Positions 1-6,487 are shown, counted from the stretch's first letter. The stretch is DNA of 22,532 bases from an uncultured Clostridia bacterium (GCA_934130435.1 CAKOYB010000015.1:1-22532), one strand, 5' to 3'. Numbers and translations: made by a program. Notes: generated by a model not told the origin, from the sequence alone.

Positions 1-27
1 CTATTGTTGAATAAAGCAAATAAATTT

Positions 28-67
28 AATAAAGAACTACTTATTCAGAATGAAGTAGTTCTTTATT
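28..67 (-). terminator. Hairpin terminator after the epimerase remnant
   Basis: AAAGAACTACTT (31-42) pairs perfectly with AAGTAGTTCTTT (53-64), and A/T pairs extend the stem to 28-67, leaving a 10-base loop. It lies 18 bases beyond the stop codon of the minus-strand epimerase remnant. T-rich sequence follows on both strands, so it may act in both directions. Confidence 0.75.
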
Positions 68-84
68 TTTAACTAAATGTTTTT

Positions 85-610
85 TTATATATAGTTTTTT
101 TCTTGTAACCATTTTATTGTATCTTTAATTGTATCTTTCATATTTCTATTTTTATACTCCAATTCTTTTTTAGCCTTTTCATTGCTAAAATTAGAATTAG
201 AAGATAATGTATATAGAGAATATTTTGTAAATAATGGTGTTTGCTTTTTTATATTATAATACAGTTCACAAATTGGAGCTACTAATTCTGCCAACCATAG
301 TGGTAACACTATCTTAATTCTTTTTTTCTCCTCTAAATCACAAATAAAATCAGTCAATTCTTTTATTGTAATATATTTATTAGATAAGATATAACATTCT
401 CCTCTATTATTTTTATCACAAGCACTAATAATACCATCTGCTACGTCTCTAACATCTACAAAATCATATCCTCCTTTTACACAAGCAAACAGTTTACCAT
501 TTGCAACTTCTTTTACTAATTGTGTTAAGTGGCTATTTCCATAATCATTTGGTCCAATAATTCCAGAAGGATGAATAATACAAGCGTTTCTGATATTTCC
601 CCAAATTGTA
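85..610 (-). pseudogene. NAD-dependent epimerase/dehydratase (extended SDR), C-terminal remnant
   Basis: This is the C-terminal part of an extended short-chain dehydrogenase, the dihydroflavonol-4-reductase-like group that acts on sugar-nucleotide or similar substrates with NAD(P). Visible family features are HPSGIIGPNDYG (the substrate-domain entry after the lost YxxxK region), FVDVRDVADGI, GECYILSN and the tail motif NSNFSNEKAKKELEY. The N-terminal Rossmann half, with the GxxGxxG motif and catalytic Tyr/Lys (roughly 150 residues), is absent. Upstream of residue NIRNAC the open frame runs on to a GTG at 675, but those residues are out-of-frame translation of a peroxiredoxin fragment, not epimerase. 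It cannot bind cofactor and is almost certainly non-functional. A good hairpin terminator follows, so it was probably the last gene of its unit. Confidence 0.85.
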
Positions 611-613
611 TGC

Positions 614-770
614 TCATACGGGGGTAAAATCGCCTGGATGCGAAAACAATATAAGCCATTTTCCTGCATAATCACTTAAGCAAACTTTTCCGCATTGTAG
701 TAACCGCTTCAAAATCTGGAGCCTTCATTCCTATTTTTACCGTTCCATTCATCATCAATTCATAATCCAT
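614..770 (-). pseudogene. Peroxiredoxin (AhpC/TSA), N-terminal remnant with frameshift
   Basis: A GGAGG site precedes ATG at 770. The first frame reads MDYELMMNGTVKIGMKAPDF then EAVTT, the typical peroxiredoxin opening, and runs into a TGA after about 32 codons. Shifting by one base in an A run near codon 27 restores KVCLSDYAGKWLILFSHPGD followed by FTPV, the strand leading to the peroxidatic Cys. The codon where that Cys is expected is TGA (614-616), and the next bases belong to the epimerase remnant. The fragment therefore has a one-base frameshift and has lost the catalytic Cys and everything after it. Intact relatives use this Cys to reduce peroxides. The call rests on the KxGxKAPDFEAVTT and FSHPGDFTPV signatures. 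Confidence 0.85.
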
Positions 771-784
771 AAAAAATAAACCTC

Positions 785-811
785 CTGCATAATTTTGTAT
801 ATATTATGCAG
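785..811. repeat. 8-bp inverted repeat beside the peroxiredoxin ribosome binding site
   Basis: CTGCATAA (785-792) and TTATGCAG (804-811) form a perfect inverted repeat with an 11-base AT-rich spacer. It abuts the GGAGG ribosome binding site of the broken peroxiredoxin gene. It could be an operator (peroxiredoxin genes are often under PerR-type control) or an mRNA hairpin close to the start site. It does not match the PerR box well enough to name a regulator. Confidence 0.4.
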
Positions 812-820
812 AAGACATTA

Positions 821-921
821 TTTTGTGCTTGTTTACCAAATATTCACTTGCTGAATTTGGCTCATAATTATTTTTAAGTTGTCAAAAACTCCGTCAGACA
901 GTCTGACATCCCAATTGACAC
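821..921. repeat. Copy 1 of a ~100-bp direct repeat with REP-like hairpin
   Basis: About 100 bases are shared, with substitutions, with 1791-1878 in the same orientation. Shared blocks include GCTTGTTT(A/G)CCAAATATT at the left and AAAAACTCCGTC...CCCA(A/G)TTGACAC at the right. On the minus strand the right end reads GTGTCAAT, TGGGA, a perfect 7-bp palindrome (GTCAGAC-A-GTCTGAC, 893-907), GGAG, then TTGACA. The outer TGTCAA/TTGACA and the inner palindrome make a two-tier hairpin. The layout resembles REP palindromes mobilised by RAYT/Y1 transposases, but no transposase is present here. Confidence 0.6.
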
Positions 922-930
922 ATTTGACAT

Positions 931-1665
931 TTAATTTATAGTTATTATTGTAAAAACATTGTCTGTATTAAAGTTTTTATCTGTTATATTTTCATTATAT
1001 AAAACCCAATATAAATGATTTTTATATTCATATTGTGCTGTGTGTTTAAATTCTTTTAATTGAATTTTCCTATCTTCTTCTGCTGCAAATTTATCTCTAG
1101 TACCATCTATAACCAGGTATAGTTTATCTGTTTTCTCATCATACAAAAGATCGTAAAGTATTAAATCTCCTTCTACTGTGTTTTGTGCTACCCTTATAAA
1201 TGCACTTTTTTTGTTTTTATAACTTTCCATAAATTCATTATATAGGTAATCATTATGTACCATTGCTCCAATTACGAAAAAGTTATCTTTTTGAGCATCA
1301 AAAGAAGTATACTCACTTGATAAATTCCTTATATCTTTGTTTTGAGTCAATGTTGTATTATAGAAGTCATCTACTGTTTTTATCACTGTGTCATCTTTTA
1401 CCAATTCATATTTCATAAACCAGCTTCCGAATTTAACACCAATATTACTTTTATAAGGTTCATTAGGAGATACTCCAATATATCTAATTACTTTGTATCC
1501 CAATCCCCAATATGTTACTTTACTTCCGTCATTACTTATTATCTTTATACAATATTTAGGTTCATTTCCTGTCGAAACTCTACTACCATCTACATAGCTT
1601 GTTATAATTCCTATAATTAGAAGTATAACTAAAAATACTACTATAATACACACCTTTTTTTTCAT
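931..1665 (-). CDS. Membrane-anchored DUF4362-like protein
   Basis: The 244-residue protein begins after a TAGGAG site. One hydrophobic segment at residues 4-22 is followed by polar sequence, suggesting a single-pass anchor or uncleaved signal with the rest outside the cell. The first half carries a KVTYWGLGYKVIRYIGVSPN block followed by GSWFMKYEL, which I have seen in other clostridial secreted unknowns. The second half, from about residue 115, has the order of a DUF4362 domain: a short FFVIGAMVHNDYLYNEFMES stretch, SAFIRVAQNTVEGDLILYDL, then a strand with an acidic patch. No catalytic motif is recognisable and the function is unknown. It is the only gene between the two ~100-bp direct repeats, so gene plus repeat could have moved as a unit. 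The DUF4362 assignment is from memory of the family pattern. Confidence 0.75.
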   Translation of the reverse strand: MKKKVCIIVVFLVILLIIGIITSYVDGSRVSTGNEPKYCIKIISNDGSKVTYWGLGYKVIRYIGVSPNEPYKSNIGVKFGSWFMKYELVKDDTVIKTVDDFYNTTLTQNKDIRNLSSEYTSFDAQKDNFFVIGAMVHNDYLYNEFMESYKNKKSAFIRVAQNTVEGDLILYDLLYDEKTDKLYLVIDGTRDKFAAEEDRKIQLKEFKHTAQYEYKNHLYWVLYNENITDKNFNTDNVFTIITIN

Positions 1666-1790
1666 TATTCTTTCTCCTATATTTTTATCTTTGCATATTT
1701 AATACTGTTATTATTTAAAAATAATATCCATTTTAAATGTAAATGTATTATATCTAAAAACAAATAAAAAGTAAATAAATCAAAAAAAGT

Positions 1791-1878
1791 TTTTTTGCTT
1801 GTTTGCCAAATATTGTTTACTGCAACTTATCACTGATTAATCTTTTATGTTATCGAAAAACTCCGTCCCAGTTGACAC
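1791..1878. repeat. Copy 2 of the ~100-bp direct repeat, lacking the inner palindrome
   Basis: It aligns with 821-921 in the same orientation. Relative to that copy it lacks a 15-base block (CAGACAGTCTGACAT) that holds most of the inner palindrome, so only AACTCCGTCCCAGTTGACAC remains. Both copies sit just downstream of the stop codon of a minus-strand gene for a secreted or anchored protein. The surrounding 1666-1948 interval has no gene I can support. Confidence 0.6.
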
Positions 1879-1948
1879 TATTGTAGATAATTCAAATTTT
1901 GTTTTTCCTAATTTAAGCAATGTTTCTACATACCCAATTTTTCATTTT

Positions 1949-2590
1949 TTATTCTTTTATTTTGCAACTTGATATATCTGGTTTTAAAATGTTTTCTTCT
2001 TTTACAATATCAAATTCATAAAATCTTTCACTTGTCATTCCGTTGTTTTCTTCTTTTAATGTCAATCCAGACTCTTTATCTACCCATATTTTATAATTAT
2101 CAAGTTCTATTAAATAGCAGTCTGTGTTATTGTATCGTTCTGTTGTAATTCTTGAAATTAGTGCAAACTGTATCTTCTGTAATATATCGCTATCAATCAT
2201 AGGTAATATACTTACTATTTGTATTTTTCCTCCAACCATATCTTGATTTAATAAAGCTATTTTTTCTTCTCCTGATTGTATAATACCTATTACTTCATTA
2301 TCTTTCTTATATATAGTAAGTCCTCTTTCTTTTTGAATATCTTTTCCTAAAACTCTTATTGTAGTTAAATAATTTCCATCTTTATTATATGATTTTAATA
2401 TATTTACATTGCCATTTTCAAGGGATAGTACTGTAGCCAAATAATTTGTTTTACTAACATATACTTTAGATTTATTAGCAAGATCAGATATAATCATAAC
2501 TTTTCTTGTTGTTAATATTATTAATACTAACAACAAAAACAAAATAACTATAAGGACCTTTTTCCATAAACTCATTTTTTTATTTTTCAT
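1949..2590 (-). CDS. Membrane-anchored hypothetical protein, possibly LolA/LppX-like
   Basis: I start it at the ATG at 2590 (MKNKKMSLWKK) because an AGGAGG site lies 7 bases upstream; the longer frame from 2632 has no such site. The product is about 213 residues. A Lys-rich start and one hydrophobic segment at about residues 11-27 imply an N-terminal anchor with an extracytoplasmic domain. The C-terminal half (NTDCYLIELDNYKIWVDKES, then GLTLKEENNG and a FYEFDIV strand) resembles the antiparallel sheet of LolA/LppX-type lipid-binding proteins seen in many Firmicute unknowns, but there is no lipobox Cys. Function is unknown and the fold suggestion is weak. A copy of the ~100-bp repeat lies 71 bases beyond the stop. 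Confidence 0.75.
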   Translation of the reverse strand: MKNKKMSLWKKVLIVILFLLLVLIILTTRKVMIISDLANKSKVYVSKTNYLATVLSLENGNVNILKSYNKDGNYLTTIRVLGKDIQKERGLTIYKKDNEVIGIIQSGEEKIALLNQDMVGGKIQIVSILPMIDSDILQKIQFALISRITTERYNNTDCYLIELDNYKIWVDKESGLTLKEENNGMTSERFYEFDIVKEENILKPDISSCKIKE

Positions 2591-2696
2591 ATTCTTTACC
2601 TCCTCTTTTGTGCAGCTTAGAATCATAAACATAAATACTTTTAGACCTATAGCTTTGCATCAAAAACTTTAATTTACTTTTTAGTCTTCATTAAAC

Positions 2697-2997
2697 TTAT
2701 ATTTCTTTTATAACTTTACATGGATTTCCTACTGCTACAACATTTGATGGTATATCTTTGTTTACTATACTTCCGTTATAACCATAATCACTCCAAAAGT
2801 TTTGTTCAACTGTTATTTGCTCTCCGGTTTTTGCAAATATTTTTTTAATTATTATGTCCTTACTTTTAAAATCTGATGGCTTTAAATTATTAATATTCAA
2901 AGCAAATATATTTAGCTTTATATCTATCTTTTATTAGTTCATGATCATAATTAGCATCATATAATTCTCCTGCTAACATTTTATCTTTTTCTGACAT
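2697..2997 (-). pseudogene. Maltose/galactoside O-acetyltransferase, frameshifted and internally deleted
   Basis: A GGAGG site precedes ATG at 2997, giving MSEKDKMLAGELYDANYDHE, the classic start of Maa-type hexapeptide acetyltransferases (the Mac domain). The frame stops at TAA after CFEY. One extra T there explains it, because the next frame continues as NNLKPSDFKSKDIIIKKIF and on to QNFWSDYGYN. At about 2770-2777 the sequence jumps directly to IVNKDIPSNVVAVGNPCKVI, the last turn and tail of the family. Roughly 100 residues, including the left-handed beta-helix repeats and the catalytic His, are gone, yet the deletion preserved frame. Intact members are about 185-200 residues and transfer acetyl from acetyl-CoA to sugars. 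This copy is non-functional. Confidence 0.9.
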
Positions 2998-3030
2998 AAG
3001 TATCCTCCACTCCAAAAAATAAATTATAAT

Positions 3031-3471
3031 TTATCTTTTGGAATATTTCTTTAAAAATTCTTCTAATTCTATTTCGCTGCTAAAAATTGTTTGAAAAATA
3101 TTATACAATGTATCAGTAGCATCATATTCACCTATTGCGTAACATTTCTTTCCCAAGCCATAAGCGATACCTGATTCAATGTGAGCTGCTTTTCCAGCTG
3201 GTAAAACTAATAACAAATTTTTAGAATTTTTTTCTCCTTCTAAATCATTATTAAATAAGCTCAAAACTATTTCACTCTTTAAATCTAGTGATTCAAATTC
3301 CTTTTGCTTTTCTTCTGGAGTTTGATTTTTATTTCCGTATCCCCAATTATCTTCATTTTTTAAAAAACAATAATAAGAAATTCTGTATTTATCAAATAAA
3401 TTACATATTTTTAATATATTTTCTTTATTTCTAGCTCTTCCTGCTATAAAAAATTCATATTTATTTTCCAT
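3031..3471 (-). CDS. Nucleoside 2-deoxyribosyltransferase-like protein
   Basis: The start is placed at ATG 3471, seven bases after an AAGGAAG site; the in-frame ATG at 3477 is too close to it. The ~146-residue product opens with a strand and turn, EFFIAGRARN, and has LLVLPAGKAAHIESGIAYGL followed by GKKCYAIGE. This is the pattern of the nucleoside 2-deoxyribosyltransferase/DRT fold, where an Asp or Glu after the second strand is the nucleophile (here the Glu of HIESG is the candidate). Such proteins swap bases on deoxynucleosides or cleave nucleotides. Many Firmicute members of this branch are annotated only as group-specific proteins, so the exact substrate is unknown. No membrane segment is visible. 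Confidence 0.7.
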   Translation of the reverse strand: MENKYEFFIAGRARNKENILKICNLFDKYRISYYCFLKNEDNWGYGNKNQTPEEKQKEFESLDLKSEIVLSLFNNDLEGEKNSKNLLLVLPAGKAAHIESGIAYGLGKKCYAIGEYDATDTLYNIFQTIFSSEIELEEFLKKYSKR

Positions 3472-3493
3472 AATCATTCTTCCTTACAAATTA

Positions 3494-3700
3494 CTATTTA
3501 TTTGCCTTATTATTTTCTTTTGCAATGTATGTAGCTGTTAATATAATACCAACTAAATTAGTTCCAACAGACAGTCCTAATAAAATTCCACTACCAAAAT
3601 CTCCAAAGCTACTTACTTCATTTCTTGTAAAAAATATATATGCTAAATATAGTACATTTCCTAAGATTATTAATGATATTCCCACTTTTGATTTATTCAT
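3494..3700 (-). CDS. Small two-TM membrane protein
   Basis: This is a 68-residue protein after an AGAGGTG site. Two hydrophobic segments are visible, at about residues 7-25 and 35-58. The loop between them is short and the tail is charged (KENNKANK), probably cytoplasmic. No family is recognised. It is co-directional with the deoxyribosyltransferase-like gene 22 bases downstream and could be co-transcribed with it. Confidence 0.65.
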   Translation of the reverse strand: MNKSKVGISLIILGNVLYLAYIFFTRNEVSSFGDFGSGILLGLSVGTNLVGIILTATYIAKENNKANK

Positions 3701-3743
3701 ATGTTTTCACCTCTTTTACCTAATTATTTATTTTTTTATTATA

Positions 3744-3950
3744 CTAATATATCTTGCTAAAAAAGACTGTCTTTTCTTTTATAGATATTTTGCTAACTTC
3801 ATATCCATAATTTCTTAATTCTTTTTTATAAGTTAAAAATGAATGATCTATTTCAAAACCTAAAATAGTTTTTATTTCTTCATAAGTTAATTTATAACTA
3901 TCTTTCTGATTTTCTTTTACATAATTTCATAATGGTTCATATTTACTCAT
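3744..3950 (-). pseudogene. Small conserved protein with TGA at an expected Trp codon
   Basis: A GAGGCG site precedes ATG 3950. The frame reads MSKYEPL, then TGA (3927-3929, codon 8), then NYVKENQKDSYKLTYEEIK and onward through IDHSFLTYKKELRNYGYEV to a TAG at 3744, for 68 codons. Related small clostridial proteins begin MSKYxPLW, so TGA replaces a Trp codon. Every other recognisable Trp in the window is TGG and no intact gene has in-frame TGA, so a nonsense mutation (TGG to TGA) is more likely than recoding. The short basic, helix-and-strand protein would be soluble; its function is unknown. Reinitiation inside the frame is possible but I see no good second ribosome binding site. Confidence 0.7.
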
Positions 3951-3976
3951 TATTTATCGCCTCTTAAAATTATAAT

Positions 3977-4522
3977 TTACCTTTTACATATTTTCAATAT
4001 TTTTTTCATAGTATTAGCAGTTCTTATTGTAATATTGTCTTTTATATATGTACTTGCTGTTTTTATCCACCAATTTGATTTTCTATAATTTTTCAAATCA
4101 TAAGACCAAAATATAGAATTATTATAGTCTTTTATTTTTTCTATGTTTTCTTTTGGTTCTCCAATGGCACTATACACATCTTCATACTTAACAGGCGGAA
4201 TTATAAAGATTAAATTATCATATATTTCTTTATTATCCGTTCCCCACCATTCTGGATTGTTATTTAATATATCTTCAAGTTCTGATGCACTAATAACAAA
4301 AACAGGTATTTCAAGATTAAACTTGTCCTTCACAATATTATAAATATCTTGCATTATAATTTTTTTATTGTTTATATTGCTTTCAAAGATAACATTTCCA
4401 CTATTTAAATAGGTTAAAACATTTTGATACTCGTTTTTTTCTAGCACTTTTTTTAGTTCAGTCATTGAGATTTTATTTTTACCACTTATATTTATTCCTC
4501 TTAATAATGCTATATATTTCAT
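3977..4522 (-). CDS. DUF1697 family protein
   Basis: The start is taken at ATG 4522 because the family begins MKYIALLRGINISGKNKISM and an AAGGA site lies 10 bases upstream; the longer frame from 4555 adds non-family residues. The protein is about 181 residues and soluble. Family hallmarks are LLRGIN.SGKNKI, LTYLNSGNVIFES and the C-terminal TIRTANTMKKIL block (family form: RN.NT..KL). DUF1697 proteins adopt a ferredoxin-like fold of unknown function, are widespread as single accessory genes in Firmicutes, and are about 180 residues, so this copy looks intact. Confidence 0.9.
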   Translation of the reverse strand: MKYIALLRGINISGKNKISMTELKKVLEKNEYQNVLTYLNSGNVIFESNINNKKIIMQDIYNIVKDKFNLEIPVFVISASELEDILNNNPEWWGTDNKEIYDNLIFIIPPVKYEDVYSAIGEPKENIEKIKDYNNSIFWSYDLKNYRKSNWWIKTASTYIKDNITIRTANTMKKILKICKR

Positions 4523-4541
4523 AACAGATTTTTCCTTTTTA

Positions 4542-4685
4542 TTATATTTCATCATCTAAAATTTGTATTTTTTCAATCTTTTCTAATGGTGTAGGACTAA
4601 TAGACCTAATTATTTCATCAGTAAAAGTAATTGATATATTGCTTAATACAATTGATTTGCTTCTTGTTGAGTTATAATGTTTTGT
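4542..4685 (-). other. Possible C-terminal gene remnant, unidentified
   Basis: An open frame of 47 codons without a start ends with TAA at 4542, just ahead of the DUF1697 gene. It reads SIVLSNISITFTDEIIRSIS followed by PTPLEKIEKIQILDDEI. The composition and the orderly strand-helix pattern look protein-like rather than random, and it fills the gap between the DUF1697 start and the small TM protein, whose 3' end it overlaps in another frame. I do not recognise it. It may be the tail of a gene whose 5' part was lost when the downstream end of the LytTR unit was joined here. Confidence 0.3.
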
Positions 4686-4894
4686 TTAACAGAAAAATCT
4701 ATTTGATTCCTTCTCTCATCAGTATTTTCAATAGATTTCAAATGATTAATTATATCAACTTTTCCATCTGTAATTGTACCATTTTTATTATATAAATAGT
4801 TATCATTATATTTTGCTTTAAAAACAGCAAATCCAATAGCTGCTATTATTACTATAACAAGTGTTATACAAATTACTACATTTTTATTTTTCAT
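4643..4894 (-). CDS. Small single-TM protein of the LytTR unit
   Basis: An 83-residue protein starting at ATG 4894 inside the 3' end of the preceding gene (11-base overlap), with an AAAGGAGG site. Residues 5-24 are a hydrophobic helix (VVICITLVIVIIAAIGFAVF). The exposed remainder ends with IENTDERRNQIDFSVKQNII then TQQEANQLY, a short helical tail reminiscent of SHOCT-like C-terminal motifs. No named family. Translational coupling with the upstream membrane protein and the LytTR gene suggests a shared role, perhaps sensing or modulating the regulator at the membrane; this is inference. Confidence 0.75.
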   Translation of the reverse strand: MKNKNVVICITLVIVIIAAIGFAVFKAKYNDNYLYNKNGTITDGKVDIINHLKSIENTDERRNQIDFSVKQNIITQQEANQLY

Positions 4895-5174
4895 TACTGT
4901 TTCCTCCTTTCCTTTGTTTATTTAACTTATCATTCAGTTTGTTTATTATTGATTTATCATACAATATTTGTATTACAGCTAATATTATATAAATTATCAG
5001 ATATACAATAAATGTCTCTTTAAAACTTGTTATTATATTTGTAGTAAAGTTTTCATTTATTGCACCGAGATTTTTTAATGTTATTGATTTTATTAAAGTA
5101 TAAACAAAATTAAATATTATATTTCCAATTATCAATTCCCAGAAATATATATAATATCTTTTTAATAGCTTCAT
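4884..5174 (-). CDS. Small membrane protein beside LytTR regulator
   Basis: A 96-residue protein with two predicted membrane helices (about residues 10-30 and 53-72) and a basic Lys/Asn-rich tail ending QRKGGNSNEK. The start ATG at 5174 is one base after the LytTR stop codon, preceded by AAGGATG. The position matches the small membrane proteins (for example DUF3021) that commonly pair with stand-alone LytTR regulators and restrain them at the membrane. This one is shorter than DUF3021, which has about four helices, so I do not assign it to that family. Confidence 0.75.
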   Translation of the reverse strand: MKLLKRYYIYFWELIIGNIIFNFVYTLIKSITLKNLGAINENFTTNIITSFKETFIVYLIIYIILAVIQILYDKSIINKLNDKLNKQRKGGNSNEK

Positions 5175-5175
5175 C

Positions 5176-5631
5176 TTATATCATCCTTTCATCCAAATAA
5201 TTCATAACCTCTTTTATTTTTCTTCTAGAAACAAATTGTTCAGAATTATCATTGAATCTAACAATTATTCTTCTATTTGTTCCAATGTCAAAACTCTTAA
5301 CTTGTTTTATATTAATTATACAACCTTTTGAAATTCTTAAAAAATCATTACTAATTTTATCTATTTCGTATAACTTGCTTTTAACTCGATATTCTTTGTT
5401 TTTGGTTTTGCAAAAATTATAATTTCCTTCACTAAAAAAGTATAAAATATTATTAATATTTATTTGCACCATATTGTAGTCATCATATACTAAAATTTCT
5501 TTTTGGTTAAATTCTTTTATATACTTAATTATATTTTCTATCTGTTCATTGTTTTCAGCTACTTCAATGTTAATATTTACTTCATCCTTTTTTAATTTTT
5601 TATTTGTAAACTTATTTATATGAATTTTCAT
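5176..5631 (-). CDS. LytTR family DNA-binding response regulator, receiver-less
   Basis: A 151-residue protein. Residues 50-148 form a LytTR domain: the KEILVYDDYNMVQININNIL strand pair, then a YFFSEGNYNFCKTKNKEYRV block, the FLRISKGCIINIKQVKSFDI signature (family form F.R.HKS..VN) and RFNDNSEQFVSRRKIKEVMN. The ~45-residue N-terminus (MKIHINKFTNKKLKKDEVNI...) is not a receiver domain. Such stand-alone LytTR proteins bind direct repeats upstream of their own operon. It begins a three-gene unit with two small membrane proteins (gaps of 1 base and an 11-base overlap) and has a good promoter at 5661-5689, consistent with autoregulation. Start chosen by GAGAGGAA 8 bases upstream. Confidence 0.88.
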   Translation of the reverse strand: MKIHINKFTNKKLKKDEVNINIEVAENNEQIENIIKYIKEFNQKEILVYDDYNMVQININNILYFFSEGNYNFCKTKNKEYRVKSKLYEIDKISNDFLRISKGCIINIKQVKSFDIGTNRRIIVRFNDNSEQFVSRRKIKEVMNYLDERMI

Positions 5632-5660
5632 AAAACTAATTCCTCTCTTGTGTTAATTTA

Positions 5661-5689
5661 ATTATATAATTTTAAGGATTATATGTCTA
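5661..5689 (-). promoter_or_regulatory. Sigma-A type promoter for the LytTR unit
   Basis: On the minus strand TAGACA (5684-5689) is followed after exactly 17 bases by TATAAT (5661-5666), about 30 bases before the LytTR start codon. The -10 is a perfect consensus and the -35 matches 4 of 6. Confidence 0.6.
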
Positions 5690-5782
5690 TATAATCAAGA
5701 TAAGAGGGACTATTATAAAATAAATGGGAACAAAGCGACTTTATGGAATGAAGAAATCTCAAAAGCAATAGCGATTATAGCA

Positions 5783-5827
5783 TTTTTTATATAGTAGGAA
5801 ATGATAAATTTCATACTATATAAAAAA
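5783..5827 (-). terminator. Long AT-rich hairpin downstream of the Nudix gene
   Basis: TTTTTTATATAGTA (5783-5796) pairs perfectly over 14 bp with TACTATATAAAAAA (5814-5827); after one mismatch GAAAT/ATTTC add 5 bp around a short loop. It lies about 45 bases beyond the Nudix stop codon, with T-runs on both strands, so a bidirectional terminator is the simplest reading. The length and symmetry would also fit a degenerate MITE end or operator. The 5700-5782 stretch beside it holds no gene I can support. Confidence 0.6.
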
Positions 5828-5872
5828 AATATGAGTTTTCACCCATATTCTTTAATCTCAATCATATAAAAT

Positions 5873-6487
5873 TTAGTCAAATAATGTTTGCCAATTCTTA
5901 TCATTATATGCATTAAAACACATTTCAATTTGTTCTTTGTTAGTTTTTTCCTCTGCTAAATTTTCAGGTAGTTCATCTAATGAAAAATATTGTGTTTCGG
6001 TTGTTTCAATGTTTTTTGTAAACTTTCCTCCAATAACATTACACATCACAAATACTTTGCATACTCCGTATGCGTACACTGGTTTATTATGTTTATTTCT
6101 GTCCTGAATGGATATTATTTTTGTAGCCTCAACATCTAAACCAGTCTCTTCTTTAACTTCTTTTTCTGTATTACTTTTAACTGATTCAAGAACATCACAC
6201 CAGCCTCCAGGCAATGACCATGTTCCATTATTTTCATGAGTTAATAAGATTTTATTACCTTTAAATATCGCTGCTCTTGTATCTACTTTAGGTGTTTGAT
6301 ATCCGGTTTCATTGCAAAATAAATCTTTTACCTTTTCTAGATTTATATTGCTTTTTTCACTTATTATCTCTGCTGATATTTCTCTTAATCTTTCATATCT
6401 TTCTATATCATACACATTATCTGTATATGTTAGTCCTGCTTGTGCTAAGCTTTGGATTTCAATTGCCCATTCTAACCACTTTTCCAT
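5873..6487 (-). CDS. Nudix hydrolase with N-terminal Nudix_N-type domain
   Basis: A 204-residue soluble protein. Residues 1-64 form a helical domain opening with MEKWLEWAIEIQSLAQAGLT and including YDIERYERLREISAEI, typical of the N-terminal extension of YjhB-like ADP-ribose/nucleotide-sugar pyrophosphatases. The Nudix box runs from residue 95: GWCDVLE (G-x5-E), seven residues, then KEVKEETGL. The usual REUXEEXGU is present except that Lys replaces the first Arg; the metal-binding glutamates E110, E113 and E114 are retained. Intact length for the family. It starts 16 bases after the cupin remnant, with TTAGGAG upstream, and ends before a long hairpin. Substrate unknown; nucleoside diphosphate derivatives such as ADP-ribose are typical. 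Confidence 0.9.
   Translation of the reverse strand: MEKWLEWAIEIQSLAQAGLTYTDNVYDIERYERLREISAEIISEKSNINLEKVKDLFCNETGYQTPKVDTRAAIFKGNKILLTHENNGTWSLPGGWCDVLESVKSNTEKEVKEETGLDVEATKIISIQDRNKHNKPVYAYGVCKVFVMCNVIGGKFTKNIETTETQYFSLDELPENLAEEKTNKEQIEMCFNAYNDKNWQTLFD

Noticed and set aside
3744..3950. Alternative genetic code with TGA as Trp
   Set aside because: All other recognisable Trp residues are TGG and only this gene has an in-frame TGA at a Trp position; one case is better explained by mutation.
5701..5782. Possible short gene on the plus strand (ATGGGAACAAAGCG...)
   Set aside because: It has no ribosome binding site and no family resemblance, and runs into the long hairpin.
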